A stretch of 64,000 nucleotides of DNA, taken from the NCBI RefSeq assembly GCF_000758625.1, contig NZ_CP009283.1, forward strand, positions 6,776,501-6,840,500. The letters are read 5' to 3'. The stretch is from Paenibacillus sp. FSL R7-0273 (lineage in GTDB: Bacteria > Bacillota > Bacilli > Paenibacillales > Paenibacillaceae). Below are positions 25,498 to 35,156 of the stretch, piece after piece (within the stretch, counting starts at the first letter, position 1; the number at the start of each line of letters is the position of its first letter). A program made the position numbers and the translations under genes. The notes under the pieces are model-generated. The model did not search any database. It worked only from the letters and a program-made list of their open reading frames with translations, and was not told the origin of the DNA.

Positions 25498-28230
25498 TCA
25501 CGATTCGATGGTTACGGTCTTCGTTATCTGTTCCCATTTTACAGTCAGTCCAAGCTGCTCCGAGACAAGCCGAAGCGGTACTAAAGTCCTGCCGTCTAGG
25601 ATTAAAGGAGCTACTTCTGCACTCTGGCGCTTCCCGTTCAGCACATATTCCTTTTTGCCGACCGTCAGATCCAGCGCCTTCGAGCCCCGCAGCACCATAA
25701 TTTTCTTCGTGTTCTGATCCCAGGCTGCACTTCCTCCAAAAACATCCACTACATATTTTATCGGAACATAAGTGGTCCCGTCCTTAACGATCGGAGCCAC
25801 ATCAATTGCTTTCTTGGTTCCGTTAACGGTCAGGGATTTCGAGCCTATGATCATCGAGGCCACTGCTTTCGGAAGTCCGGCTTCACTGGACAGTGAAGGC
25901 ATGACAAAGGAAATATTATCAAAGCCTACGGTACCGGTCTTAGCCCGCTCATCCTGTCCTTCCTCCACATTGACCACATATACCCTTTTCAGGGATGCAG
26001 GGAATTTAATGCCTGAACTGCTAAGATCAATATTCAGGCTCTTCCAGCCGTTCCAGTCAATAACCTTGGCCAGGTCAATGTATGCTGTTGCCCCCGCATT
26101 GTCAACTACCTCAGCCCGCAGCCAGTTAAGGCTCATATCGCCCATAACATCGAGCGACATGGAAGTCGCTGCTGCCGGAATGCTTTTGCCTGTGGTTCCG
26201 TTAAACTGGGCGTAGGCGTACATTTTCCCGCTGCCGGCAGACATGTCATAGATAAGTGACAGGACCTTGGAGCCTGCACGTTCTGCTGATCCCGCCGTAA
26301 CTGCCGCAGTTCCGGTAACCCCGGCTGCATTGGTTGTGAAGGCAATCGGATAGCTGACATTCTCGAAGTCCTCCCAGGCTGTAGCCGCTGCCGTAGACAA
26401 TACAACTGCCGTACTGAAGCCGTCATACCTTGCGATTGCATAACCTGTTGTTACACCTGCGTTGACCGAATTAACGGTAAGCTTGCCGTCCTGTACACTG
26501 CCGTTAAAGCCGACAAACTCCCATTTGAGCGCCGAAGCCGGCACGGTCAGGGTTGCCCCGCTTTTGGAGACTGCTGTAACAGGAACCGATACCGAAGCGC
26601 CTGCTGTCAGAGGAGCTGTTGCAGTCCCGGCTGACAGGCTTGCGAGGTCGTCACCTCCCAGAACCGTAACCTTCGTTGTGGCACTGGCTGCTCCGCTTGT
26701 AGCGGTCAGTGTTGCTGTTCCTGCCTTGACGGCTGTTACTGTACCGGCGCTTACCGACATGCTGCCGTTGCTCGAAGTCCAGGCCGGGTTAGCCGAGGCC
26801 ACATCTACCGGATTATAGTAGGTATCATAGCCTTTTAATGAATAGTCTGCCTTCTGTCCGATCAAAAGGGCCGGACTGCCGCTGATCTTAATCCCTTTTA
26901 CCTCGCCCTGCGGAGCAGATGTATATACACCAAGCCCGTTGACAATGCTGCGCTGCTCTGTGCCATACTCAGTGTTAAAGGTCAGCTTCGTCGAGGTTTC
27001 AGCCAGCGGGCGGTCTACCATAGTTGTAGAGCCCCCACCGTCGAGATTAAGCCCCTTCCAGACCCCGATGCCCGTCATAAAAGATTGCAGCTCTGTCAGT
27101 GACATACCGGCGCTATTAGCATTATCCTCTACGGCAATCATGTAGACATAGCGGCCATCCTGAGAGTATCCCAGCGCAGTTCGTGCCCGGTACCCTCCGA
27201 TACTTGAGGTTGAACGCGAGAAGGCTGCTGCCTTGCCGCCATTAACCAGAATGGTATGTCCGCCGATCATCATCTGCAGGCTGGCCGGATCAAGGGACTG
27301 CTGGGTGGTCTTGGATTTCAGGGAATATACACTGCTAAGCTTCTGGCCGACAGTAAGATGAGCTTTGACGAACTGTGCCGCCAGGCCATGTGTCCGCAAA
27401 ATATAAGCCCCCTCCGGCACAGCCATCGGCAGCGCCGCATCCAGCGAGATCTGTGTTATTGTATCATTCTGCACCAGCACCTCGGTCGGTGTTGTAGAGC
27501 TGTTCTTAGGCCGGTCTAGAGCGGTCCAGGCATCTGTATAAATGTAGGCAGCGTTGGCATGGCTGTAGGTGGAGCTGCCGCCCTCCGGGCTGTAAGCCCC
27601 TTTATTGATGCCGGAGAGCGGGAATTGGGCACCGTCCTCCGCAGTAACCAGCCCTTCAAAGGTATATTCATCGATAACAGGCTTACGGTCCTTGGTCACG
27701 GCAAAAGCATACATTCCATCCAGCTGTGAAGGAGTAGATACCAGAGTCCCGCCGGACACCTGCCCGCCGATCGGTGCTCCTTCACCGCCTGTATTGAAAT
27801 AATCTCCATTAATAGCTGCTACTGCCCCTGTTTCGGCAGCCATGCCGCCAGTGCTTTGCCGGGTGGTCAGGTTGCCGCCCTTACCGGTCATTACATCTAT
27901 GGAAACATAGGGATTGCTCAAATCTACACGGATAACGTCCGCCAGTCCGGTGGCCGTTTTGCCTGAGCGCAGGGTGGTGAACTTATATTTCATCATGAGC
28001 GCTCCGGAGGTAATCACCTCTTCACTCACCTTAGTAACACTAAAAGAGCTGGCTGCCGCTTTGGCAACAGGTACATCTCCGGTTCCCCATACCGGTAGTC
28101 CTTCACTTCCGATTACCGGCATAATCCAGAGCACACCGGCTAATGATGCGGCTACCCAGCGCCGGGTCTGTTGCAGACCCGCTCCCCGTCCTGACTTTTT
28201 GTCTCTCTTCCCCATGAAAACTTTACTCAT
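25498..28230 (-). CDS. Secreted phosphodiester glycosidase-like protein with stalk domains
   Basis: 910 residues. A twin-Lys/Arg N-terminus and a hydrophobic segment (WVAASLAGVLWIMPVIG) form a signal peptide. Residues about 60-400 are a phosphodiester glycosidase (NAGPA/DUF2233) domain: AVAAINGDYFNTGGEGAPIG, GMYAFAVTKDRKP, and the conserved LNLDGGGSTTMVDRPLAE. A Big_2-like domain (VKGIKISGSPALLIGQ, VSAGTVTAVKAGTATLTATS) and a beta-rich middle follow. At the end are two copper-amine-oxidase-N/stalk-type repeats (KDGTTYVPIKYVVDVFGG and LDGRTLVPLRLVSEQLGL). NAGPA-type enzymes cleave sugar-phosphodiester links, so wall or SCWP glycan trimming is plausible. Possibly DegU-controlled because degS follows (inference). 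Confidence 0.85.
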   Translation of the reverse strand: MSKVFMGKRDKKSGRGAGLQQTRRWVAASLAGVLWIMPVIGSEGLPVWGTGDVPVAKAAASSFSVTKVSEEVITSGALMMKYKFTTLRSGKTATGLADVIRVDLSNPYVSIDVMTGKGGNLTTRQSTGGMAAETGAVAAINGDYFNTGGEGAPIGGQVSGGTLVSTPSQLDGMYAFAVTKDRKPVIDEYTFEGLVTAEDGAQFPLSGINKGAYSPEGGSSTYSHANAAYIYTDAWTALDRPKNSSTTPTEVLVQNDTITQISLDAALPMAVPEGAYILRTHGLAAQFVKAHLTVGQKLSSVYSLKSKTTQQSLDPASLQMMIGGHTILVNGGKAAAFSRSTSSIGGYRARTALGYSQDGRYVYMIAVEDNANSAGMSLTELQSFMTGIGVWKGLNLDGGGSTTMVDRPLAETSTKLTFNTEYGTEQRSIVNGLGVYTSAPQGEVKGIKISGSPALLIGQKADYSLKGYDTYYNPVDVASANPAWTSSNGSMSVSAGTVTAVKAGTATLTATSGAASATTKVTVLGGDDLASLSAGTATAPLTAGASVSVPVTAVSKSGATLTVPASALKWEFVGFNGSVQDGKLTVNSVNAGVTTGYAIARYDGFSTAVVLSTAAATAWEDFENVSYPIAFTTNAAGVTGTAAVTAGSAERAGSKVLSLIYDMSAGSGKMYAYAQFNGTTGKSIPAAATSMSLDVMGDMSLNWLRAEVVDNAGATAYIDLAKVIDWNGWKSLNIDLSSSGIKFPASLKRVYVVNVEEGQDERAKTGTVGFDNISFVMPSLSSEAGLPKAVASMIIGSKSLTVNGTKKAIDVAPIVKDGTTYVPIKYVVDVFGGSAAWDQNTKKIMVLRGSKALDLTVGKKEYVLNGKRQSAEVAPLILDGRTLVPLRLVSEQLGLTVKWEQITKTVTIES

Positions 28231-28412
28231 TTCTGCGTAACTCTCCCATCTCCATTTTATATTTGCATTCTTGTATCAGCGTCTATAATAAAAACAAAAA
28301 ATAAGCCTCTGCTTCCCCATTACTATTAAATAGACTGGAATTTTCACGAAAAGTTGCGAATATTGCTAGATTCACTCCTTTCAGCTAGCGGTCCAAACTG
28401 CTGCGGGCGCAC

Positions 28413-28439
28413 AAAAAAAGCCCCGCATTACGCGGGGCT
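28413..28439 (-). terminator. Terminator of the 28463-32482 SLH gene
   Basis: AGCCCCGC and GCGGGGCT form a perfect 8-bp stem with a 5-base loop, followed by seven T on the minus strand. Confidence 0.93.
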
Positions 28440-28462
28440 CTTATTCTTAAACCCAAATCATC

Positions 28463-31400
28463 TTAAAGGTAGCCGGCCATATTAAGCATCCGCTGCAGCA
28501 TAACGGCAGCCTGTGCCCGTGTGGCATTACCCTGAGGCTGGAACTCTGTTGTAGTCATACCCAGGATGATTCCCTCCTGCACCGCTTTGGCGACGAATTC
28601 GGCAGCAGCATTCTGGATTTTGCTCCGATCCTTAAATGCGCTTAGAGCAGATGCAGCCGTTCCCCTAAGGGTAATCGGATTCTCTGTGTACTCCATTGCA
28701 CGGATAATCATAATCGCCAGCTGTTCACGGGTAATATTATCATTAGGCCGGAATGTACCGTCTGTATTCCCGGTAATAATGCCTGCCTTGGCTGCAGCAC
28801 CGATGTAATCACCAGTCTGTGTTGCAGCCTGAACATCGCTGAAGCGCTGAGCTGTTTCACGGTCCCCCAGCAGCCCAAGTCCCCGGCTAAGCATAACTGC
28901 GAACTCTGCACGTGTAATTTTCTGCTCCGGCTTAAAGGCGGTACCGTAGCTGCTGTCGATAATATTTTTAGCGGTAAGCAAAGCTATAGTTGACCTCGCC
29001 CAGTGCTTGCCCGTATCCGTAAAGCTGCGGGTAGACAGGAATGTACCGACAACAGGATTACCCTTTGTGCCCGCCCCTATAACGGTATAACTTCCGGCGG
29101 TGCTGATTTTGGTCGGCAGATACACAGCATCATAATAGACAAGATCAAGTCTTGCGGCTGAGGTCTGATCACTGTTTAGTGTCGCTGTCGTCCGTACAAA
29201 ATACTCACCTGGAGCGCTTAATACAGTACCGTTCGAGTAATTCCCGCTGACTACTGCACTCATCCGGATGTCTGTCAGACCGGTTACCGTCTGCAATCCC
29301 TGCGTTCTAAGCTTCTGCTCAAAAGGCGCATATGTGCCAGCCGGAACCTTTTCCAGACGGATTACAAGCGATATGGAGCTGCTGTCGGCAATCAGGCTTG
29401 CAGCAAGGCCGTTCATATTCACATCATCCAGCGCCAGATTGTACAGGTTGTCCCCGTAACGGATCCCAAAGGCTGATTTGCTGTTACGGTTGACGGCATC
29501 CAGAAGCGGCTTAAGCGGAATGGAGACATATGCGGCTGCTTCTGTCGCAGGCACCTCAAACACGAGAGAAGGCGTGCCTAGCTTGTGTAAATATTCATAG
29601 CTTGCTGCCAGACGGTCTGCTGTGAGCATATACCGTTTGGTGAGCTGGCTATAGACGGAACGGTCATCGGCTGCAGTTGCAGAATCACTTTTGAGCAGCG
29701 GATATTCCTTACCGAATTCACTTGCAGCGAGAATGCCAAGATATGAAGGGCGGCTGGTTGTTGCCGCGGTAGCTGTACCCGTCACATTCTGGACCGCTAG
29801 GGCTGTAAAGGAAGCCAGTGCAGTACCACTGAGATCCAGTATGCTGCCTGCCCCTGTCATATAGGACAAATCTACAGTTTGTCCTGCTTTGACAACTGTG
29901 GACAAGACCAGCCTAAGAGTTGATCCGGATATGCTGTAATTCTGCACACCTACCATACTGCCGTCTACCCTGACTGCGAACTGGCCGACATGCAGTGTTA
30001 AGCTTGCCTGCATGCTCTTACTGAAGGTGACAGTAAGCACATCACCGGCAATGGCTGCTGAACTGATATTCGGCACTGTAGTGGTGCTGCTTCCGGAAAC
30101 AGATACCGGCTGAAGATTAATATGAGCTGCCCGGTTACCGTTTAAATCACTGATTCCGGCAACGCCGGGAACATAAGAGACCGTAGTATAACCGCCTGTT
30201 GACAAAGCGCTTGTCAGAGTAAGAGTTACCTGATTCCCGCTCACGGCTACATTAGTCACATAATTGGGTGTGCTTCCGGCCAGTACCGAGTACTGGCTGA
30301 CCAAAGGCAGACTGGACGGTGAAAGTCCCTCATTATAGGTCAGGATAATCTGCTTATCTGAACCCGTTGCGCTCTGATAGACCGGTGGTACCCAATCGCT
30401 CGTATTACGGATATAAAAGTCACTGAAGCTGGCTATATTCTGCCCGTACTGATCCTGCAGAGGATAAGAGCCTGCATAATAGGTTACACGGACACTTTGC
30501 CCGTTTGAGGCTACATTATTTAAGCCCAGGGTAACCGAAGACCCGCTGGAGCTAACCGAATTGACACCCAGCGAGACGCCGTCGGCATACACATAGAATT
30601 GTCCGAACCCGGCTGCAGATGCTGCTCTAAGCTGGTCGTTAAAGTTCAGTACAAGTGTTTTGCCCGATAGTGTTCCATCTTTAGGTGTTGGAAGTACAGA
30701 CTGGATGTTATTAGTCACCACACGTAAAGAAAACGAGCTTGCCGTGTTTCCGCTTAAATCCTCAATCATTCTTATTCCCTGGGTGTAGGAGATTCTAATG
30801 ACGTGTCCCACAGCCACGCCTGTGCTGAGCGTAACAAAGACACTGTCCCCCTGAATATAGACACTATCGATATTACGTTTCTCATCATTAACCGTAACTG
30901 CAAAACTGCCCAGCATTAAAGACACGCCGGAGTTGAGCGCTTCATCATATTTCAGGCGTATGGTACGGTTGTTTTCAAGCACTGCGGAAGAAAGGACAGG
31001 AGCCGTCTTATCCAGAGCTACTGTCTTAAAGCTCCAGCCGTTTCTGCCATTTATTCCTTCAAAGGGATTGCTGCTGCCGTCAACAAATGCTCCCTGGGCA
31101 ATATCCACATAATAGAAGGTGTCATTATCCAGACTTGACGCAGGTACAATAGTAAATTCCTTGGCATTGGCACTTGGCGTTACTGTCGTTGAAATTTTAG
31201 TTCCGTTGCTCTTATATAATGCTACCCCACTTGCTGAGATTAACGTGGTTGCCTGATTGAAAGCAATCTTTATCGGCTGGCTGATCTGCACTGCTTCACT
31301 TCGGTCAGCGGGACTAAGCGACGTTATTCCGTAACCGGTAAGAGATGTAGTAGTAAATGTCCAGCTGTACGGCCCGGAAGCCGGAAATACATTGCCGTCC

Positions 31401-32482
31401 TGGTCATAAAATGCACCTTGCGGAATAGTTACCGTATACTGGGTATTACTTATCAGCGGGTTAGCCGCAGAGGCTGCAGCCAAACTAATAAACCGGGTAC
31501 CTCCTCCAGTAACAGAAGCTGAATTTACGTTAAAATATCTGGCATTAGCCGTATTAGCAGGAGACACAGATATAACTCCTGTAGCCGGCATCATCGGCTG
31601 GTCAAACGTAAGCTGAATGCCGGTTGATACGGAGACTGCGCCTGCTCCATTTGCAGGGGATACCGAAACTCCTGGTACTGCCGAACCTTTTACCGAAAAG
31701 CTCCAGACGTTCCCTGTAGAGATTCCAGCAAAAGATTTATTATCCTCATCCTTCAGTGCATACGGGTCAATCAGTATATAATAGCTGCTGCCGGCCGTAA
31801 GCTTGTTTGCCAAAGTCAGTGTGACTGTTGTAGTTGAAGCTGTGTTATCATTTTGCAAATAGAAATAAGGTTCACCAGATTTAATTTTAAATTCCTGAAC
31901 AACAGAATTATCTGACGAAGCGATAAGCCTGATCGATCCTCCGCCTTCCTGCAGCTTCTTATTGAGCTTCAGGCTGAGCTGTGTTAGGCTGCTGTCAACC
32001 CTCGAATGATTAGCCGGAGCATACTCTGTTACGGTGATAGCTGTATTAATTGATGGTGCCGTAATAAATGTCGAAGTTGCTGCTTGCGATTCCAGTCCCA
32101 GGCTATCCTTAAACATTCCTCTGGGCACATTTACGGTATAGGTCTTGTTGTATTCAAGCTCCTTGCCTAATTTCACCTGATATTCTGTAGAACTGCTGAT
32201 TAATCCCGAGCTCCCCACCGGAATCGTCACATAAGGCTCACTTGCTCCTTGAGCTGTAACAGTAATATTTCCGCTTTGCGGACTTACCAGCCTATCGAAG
32301 CTGAGCTTGATGTTTGAGCTGATATTTACATTTGCTTCTCCCTGGGCCGGTGAGATCCCGACGTTAAATTCATTTGCGGCATGTACCGTCTGGCTGCCGA
32401 TTCCGATCGACGGATACCCGGTGCTAAGCAGCAGGTTTCCAGCCAGAATGAGTGCTGTCCAGATTGAAATTTTTCTTTTCAT
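28463..32482 (-). CDS. S-layer-homology protein with repeated Ig-like domains
   Basis: About 1339 residues from the ATG at 32482 (MKRKISIWTALILAGNLLLS, a signal peptide); GAGAGGAG lies 11 bases before it, better than the site for the upstream ATG at 32524. The body is a chain of bacterial Ig-like/Big_5 units with recurring motifs such as INLSFD-like LSFDRLV, LTFDQPM and IAFNQAT. Three SLH repeats close the protein: KPEQKITRAEFAVMLSRG, GTFRPNDNITREQLAIMIIR and FQPQGNATRAQAAVMLQRML. SLH domains bind pyruvylated secondary cell wall polymer, supplied here by csaB. It is exported and wall-anchored; the Ig chain probably spans the wall or binds ligand. Confidence 0.9.
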   Translation of the reverse strand: MKRKISIWTALILAGNLLLSTGYPSIGIGSQTVHAANEFNVGISPAQGEANVNISSNIKLSFDRLVSPQSGNITVTAQGASEPYVTIPVGSSGLISSSTEYQVKLGKELEYNKTYTVNVPRGMFKDSLGLESQAATSTFITAPSINTAITVTEYAPANHSRVDSSLTQLSLKLNKKLQEGGGSIRLIASSDNSVVQEFKIKSGEPYFYLQNDNTASTTTVTLTLANKLTAGSSYYILIDPYALKDEDNKSFAGISTGNVWSFSVKGSAVPGVSVSPANGAGAVSVSTGIQLTFDQPMMPATGVISVSPANTANARYFNVNSASVTGGGTRFISLAAASAANPLISNTQYTVTIPQGAFYDQDGNVFPASGPYSWTFTTTSLTGYGITSLSPADRSEAVQISQPIKIAFNQATTLISASGVALYKSNGTKISTTVTPSANAKEFTIVPASSLDNDTFYYVDIAQGAFVDGSSNPFEGINGRNGWSFKTVALDKTAPVLSSAVLENNRTIRLKYDEALNSGVSLMLGSFAVTVNDEKRNIDSVYIQGDSVFVTLSTGVAVGHVIRISYTQGIRMIEDLSGNTASSFSLRVVTNNIQSVLPTPKDGTLSGKTLVLNFNDQLRAASAAGFGQFYVYADGVSLGVNSVSSSGSSVTLGLNNVASNGQSVRVTYYAGSYPLQDQYGQNIASFSDFYIRNTSDWVPPVYQSATGSDKQIILTYNEGLSPSSLPLVSQYSVLAGSTPNYVTNVAVSGNQVTLTLTSALSTGGYTTVSYVPGVAGISDLNGNRAAHINLQPVSVSGSSTTTVPNISSAAIAGDVLTVTFSKSMQASLTLHVGQFAVRVDGSMVGVQNYSISGSTLRLVLSTVVKAGQTVDLSYMTGAGSILDLSGTALASFTALAVQNVTGTATAATTSRPSYLGILAASEFGKEYPLLKSDSATAADDRSVYSQLTKRYMLTADRLAASYEYLHKLGTPSLVFEVPATEAAAYVSIPLKPLLDAVNRNSKSAFGIRYGDNLYNLALDDVNMNGLAASLIADSSSISLVIRLEKVPAGTYAPFEQKLRTQGLQTVTGLTDIRMSAVVSGNYSNGTVLSAPGEYFVRTTATLNSDQTSAARLDLVYYDAVYLPTKISTAGSYTVIGAGTKGNPVVGTFLSTRSFTDTGKHWARSTIALLTAKNIIDSSYGTAFKPEQKITRAEFAVMLSRGLGLLGDRETAQRFSDVQAATQTGDYIGAAAKAGIITGNTDGTFRPNDNITREQLAIMIIRAMEYTENPITLRGTAASALSAFKDRSKIQNAAAEFVAKAVQEGIILGMTTTEFQPQGNATRAQAAVMLQRMLNMAGYL

Positions 32483-32617
32483 GCGGTAAAAGACTCCTCT
32501 CAAGCCATACTTTCTCGTCTGCATACATACTCTTATATTTCGGCTTGCAGGCTTCCAAAGTTTAGAAGACTGTAGGATTTCAGCATTTCAATGAATGGTC
32601 ATGCTGATAGACAGCGC

Positions 32618-32673
32618 AAAAAAAGCCCGCAGCCAGTAGCCTCTACAAGTAGAAGCGCGGTCTGCGGGCTTTT
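32618..32673 (-). terminator. Terminator after metK
   Basis: AAAGCCCGCAG and CTGCGGGCTTT pair as an 11-bp stem enclosing a long loop, followed by a T-run. Confidence 0.88.
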
Positions 32674-32692
32674 AAACAATATCTTGAAGGAC

Positions 32693-33895
32693 TTAGATTC
32701 CGGCCTGTGCTTTGAGCATTTCAGCCTTATCCACACGTTCCCAAGGAAGATCCACATCTGTACGTCCGAAATGTCCGTAAGCTGCAGTCTGTCTATAGAT
32801 CGGCTTGCGCAGATCCAGCATGGAAATAATGCCGGCAGGGCGAAGATCGAAGTTGCTGCTGATCAGCTCAGCCAGCTTTTCTTCGCTGATTTTACCTGTT
32901 CCGTATGTATCCACATTAATCGAGACAGGATTGGCCACACCAATTGCGTATGCCAATTGAATTTCGCATTTATCGGCCAAGCCTGCAGCCACCAGATTCT
33001 TGGCTACATAACGTGCAGCATACGCAGCCGAACGGTCAACCTTGGTTGGATCCTTACCGGAGAATGCGCCTCCGCCATGACGGGCATAACCGCCATATGT
33101 ATCTACAATAATCTTACGACCGGTTAAACCGGCATCTCCCTGAGGACCGCCAATAACAAACCGGCCTGTAGGATTAATGAAGTACTTCGTATTCTCATCC
33201 AGCAGATCAGCAGGAACTACCGGAAGAATTACATGCTCTTTAATATCTGCCTGAATCTGCTCAAGAGTAATTTCCTCAGCATGCTGGGTCGAAACCACAA
33301 TGGTATCTACGCGAACAGGCTTTTCATCCTGATACTCAATAGTAACCTGTGTTTTGCCGTCCGGACGCAAATATTCCAAAGTACCGTCTTTGCGGACTTC
33401 AGATAAACGGCGGGCAATCCGGTGAGACAAAGCAATCGGGAGCGGCATCAGCTCAGGAGTCTCATTTGTTGCAAAACCAAACATTAGCCCCTGGTCTCCG
33501 GCACCGATATTAGCCGTTTCTTCAGCAACCTGTGCAGGATCACGGTTCTCAAGTGCAGCATTAACACCCTGTGCGATATCAGCAGACTGCTCATTGAGCG
33601 AGCTTAGAACCGCGCAGGTATTATAGTCAAATCCAAATTTAGCACGTGTATAGCCGATTTCTTTGATGGTATTGCGGACAATAGACGGAATATCAACATA
33701 TTCCGATTTGGTGCTGATTTCGCCGATAACTAGCACTAGACCAGTGGCCACAGCTACTTCGCAGGCTACACGGGCATTTGGGTCATTGGCCAAAAAAGCA
33801 TCCAAAACTGCATCAGAAATCTGATCACAGATTTTATCCGGATGTCCTTCTGTTACAGACTCAGAAGTAAACAAATGACGTCCTTTAATAGACAC
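32693..33895 (-). CDS. metK: S-adenosylmethionine synthase
   Basis: About 400 residues. It makes SAM from methionine and ATP. Motifs: [51 protein letters not shown] and [15 protein letters not shown]. The reading frame allows ATG at 33901 and TTG at 33904, but GGGAGG stands seven bases from GTG 33895, which gives the usual MetK start [14 protein letters not shown] near-consensus sigma-A promoter lies 160 bases upstream and the leader contains a palindrome. The SAM it makes also serves the FkbM enzymes elsewhere in the window. It is transcribed alone. Confidence 0.96.
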   Translation of the reverse strand: MSIKGRHLFTSESVTEGHPDKICDQISDAVLDAFLANDPNARVACEVAVATGLVLVIGEISTKSEYVDIPSIVRNTIKEIGYTRAKFGFDYNTCAVLSSLNEQSADIAQGVNAALENRDPAQVAEETANIGAGDQGLMFGFATNETPELMPLPIALSHRIARRLSEVRKDGTLEYLRPDGKTQVTIEYQDEKPVRVDTIVVSTQHAEEITLEQIQADIKEHVILPVVPADLLDENTKYFINPTGRFVIGGPQGDAGLTGRKIIVDTYGGYARHGGGAFSGKDPTKVDRSAAYAARYVAKNLVAAGLADKCEIQLAYAIGVANPVSINVDTYGTGKISEEKLAELISSNFDLRPAGIISMLDLRKPIYRQTAAYGHFGRTDVDLPWERVDKAEMLKAQAGI

Positions 33896-33997
33896 ACACA
33901 TCAACCTCCCATATGGTTAGTCTGACACTGTATAAGGGGCTCCTCAATAGATAACAGGTCAACTAAATATAAATTATGATCATAAATAATAGCTGCC

Positions 33998-34034
33998 GGT
34001 TCAAAAAACGAACCTTTTCCATATGGAAAAGGTT
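33998..34034 (-). promoter_or_regulatory. Palindromic metK leader, possible attenuator
   Basis: A perfect 24-bp palindrome (34034-34011, core CCTTTTCCATATGGAAAAGG) is followed by C, G and six T, like a terminator. GGTTC from its 3' arm can instead pair with GAACC at 34002-33998, placing the T-run in a loop. The two pairings exclude each other. No S-box (SAM riboswitch) core was found. Confidence 0.5.
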
Positions 34035-34054
34035 TAAGGCTTTCCTCAAAAGTC

Positions 34055-34083
34055 ATATTATCTTATTTGACGGATAGTGTCAA
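34055..34083 (-). promoter_or_regulatory. Sigma-A promoter of metK
   Basis: -35 TTGACA (34083-34078), 17-bp spacer, -10 TAATAT (34060-34055). A near-perfect vegetative promoter on the minus strand. Confidence 0.85.
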
Positions 34084-34106
34084 TTAAAGGCAAGTTCCGC
34101 TAATGT

Positions 34107-34376
34107 TCAAAAAAGAGACTGCTCCGCCTGCTTCACAAGCCTCTTTGTGATTTCTCCGCCTACAGATCCATTATCTCTGGAGGTCAAATGACCCAGATAT
34201 GGAGTCCGTCCAACTCCTCCCGAGCCGCCGAGAGCACCCAGCTCAGAGCCAAATTCAGTGTCTGCCCCGCCGCCATAGGACGCTCCGTACAATCCGAATT
34301 CAGCTGCAATTTCATATTGCATTTGTTTCAGCATTGCCCGGCTTTCAGGTACAACTGTGCGATTACTTCGTGCCAT
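34107..34376 (-). CDS. Alpha/beta-type small acid-soluble spore protein with Gly-rich insert
   Basis: 89 residues against the usual 65-72. The N-terminal part ([20 protein letters not shown]) contains the GPR protease site in EIAAEFG, and the C-terminal DNA-binding helix [19 protein letters not shown] is complete. Between them lies an insert of about 25 residues rich in Gly ([20 protein letters not shown]). These proteins coat spore DNA and are made in the forespore. The ATG at 34376 follows AGGAGG. A sigma-G promoter is expected upstream but I did not identify one with confidence. Confidence 0.9.
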   Translation of the reverse strand: MARSNRTVVPESRAMLKQMQYEIAAEFGLYGASYGGGADTEFGSELGALGGSGGVGRTPYLGHLTSRDNGSVGGEITKRLVKQAEQSLF

Positions 34377-34539
34377 GATACATTACCTCCTGGATTGGTT
34401 TTAAGATTACAGGAAATATTGTGCGCTCGTATCATAGCTTTAAGTCTGATCAATGATTGTCAGGGGAGGGAAAGAGTTCCGGGAGTATGAAATTTGTCTT
34501 ACCGGGAATCCTTATTATATAGATAAAACCAAAAACATG

Positions 34540-35085
34540 TTACTTCAAAGTGTATGCTCCGCGTACCATTACAACCAGGCCCAGGGTTTGGCCTGCTTGA
34601 ACAGAGATGCCCCGTCCATCACGGGGGAAGGATAATAAATGATTGGATGGTGCCGCTGTTCCATTCAGAAGATCAGTACCAGCTGTGAGATCCGCAACAC
34701 CGTTGCTGTCCTGTGAATAGATAACAGCTTTACCGGCCCGTACAATAAATTCAGCTCCCGCCCCGGCAATCAAGGTCTGCCCTGGCTTAACATCGACAAT
34801 TTCGACTGCATCTCCGCTCTGAACGGGTGCCGTTGTCGCAGCCGGTGTAGCTGTTGCTGCAGGTGCCGCAGTTACAGCTGGAGCTTGAGTGGCTATAGGC
34901 CCGCCGCCTTGAAGAGCCTTTTGAATCTGCTGATCCACGTAGCTTTTAGTTACAACCGGATCATCTGCTGTACCCGGCTGTGAACCGACACCTGCACCAT
35001 CAGCAGTCACATTCAGCAAGGACCCTGCCCATAAGCTGCCAGCCAGTACGCCAGTTGCCAAAGTAATTTTCCATACTGTTTTCAT
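34540..35085 (-). CDS. Small secreted protein, function unknown
   Basis: 181 residues. An N-terminal signal peptide (WKITLATGVLAGSLWAGSLL) is followed by VVTKSYVDQQIQKALQGGG, an Ala/Thr/Pro-rich linker (about residues 68-92), and a beta-rich domain with VKPGQTLIAGAGAEFIVRAG and AGQTLGLVVMVRGAYTLK. The latter looks like a small surface or spore-coat-like domain; I do not recognise a family. It follows the main SLH gene after a terminator, so it is likely a separate unit, with ribosome site GAGGAGG. Confidence 0.75.
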   Translation of the reverse strand: MKTVWKITLATGVLAGSLWAGSLLNVTADGAGVGSQPGTADDPVVTKSYVDQQIQKALQGGGPIATQAPAVTAAPAATATPAATTAPVQSGDAVEIVDVKPGQTLIAGAGAEFIVRAGKAVIYSQDSNGVADLTAGTDLLNGTAAPSNHLLSFPRDGRGISVQAGQTLGLVVMVRGAYTLK

Positions 35086-35106
35086 TGGAGTCCTCCTCTT
35101 GGATAT

Positions 35107-35140
35107 AAAAAAAGAATAGCCTCCGAAGAGGCTATTCTTT
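35107..35140 (-). terminator. Terminator of the main SLH gene
   Basis: A perfect 13-bp stem (AAAGAATAGCCTC with GAGGCTATTCTTT) capped by a TTCG tetraloop, then T-rich sequence on the minus strand. Confidence 0.95.
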
Positions 35141-35156
35141 GCTTCGGTAATTAGGA

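Noticed and set aside
33905..34106. S-box (SAM riboswitch) upstream of metK
   Set aside because: The conserved CTTATCAAGAGAGGTGGAG-type opening and its kink-turn region are absent; only a palindrome is visible.
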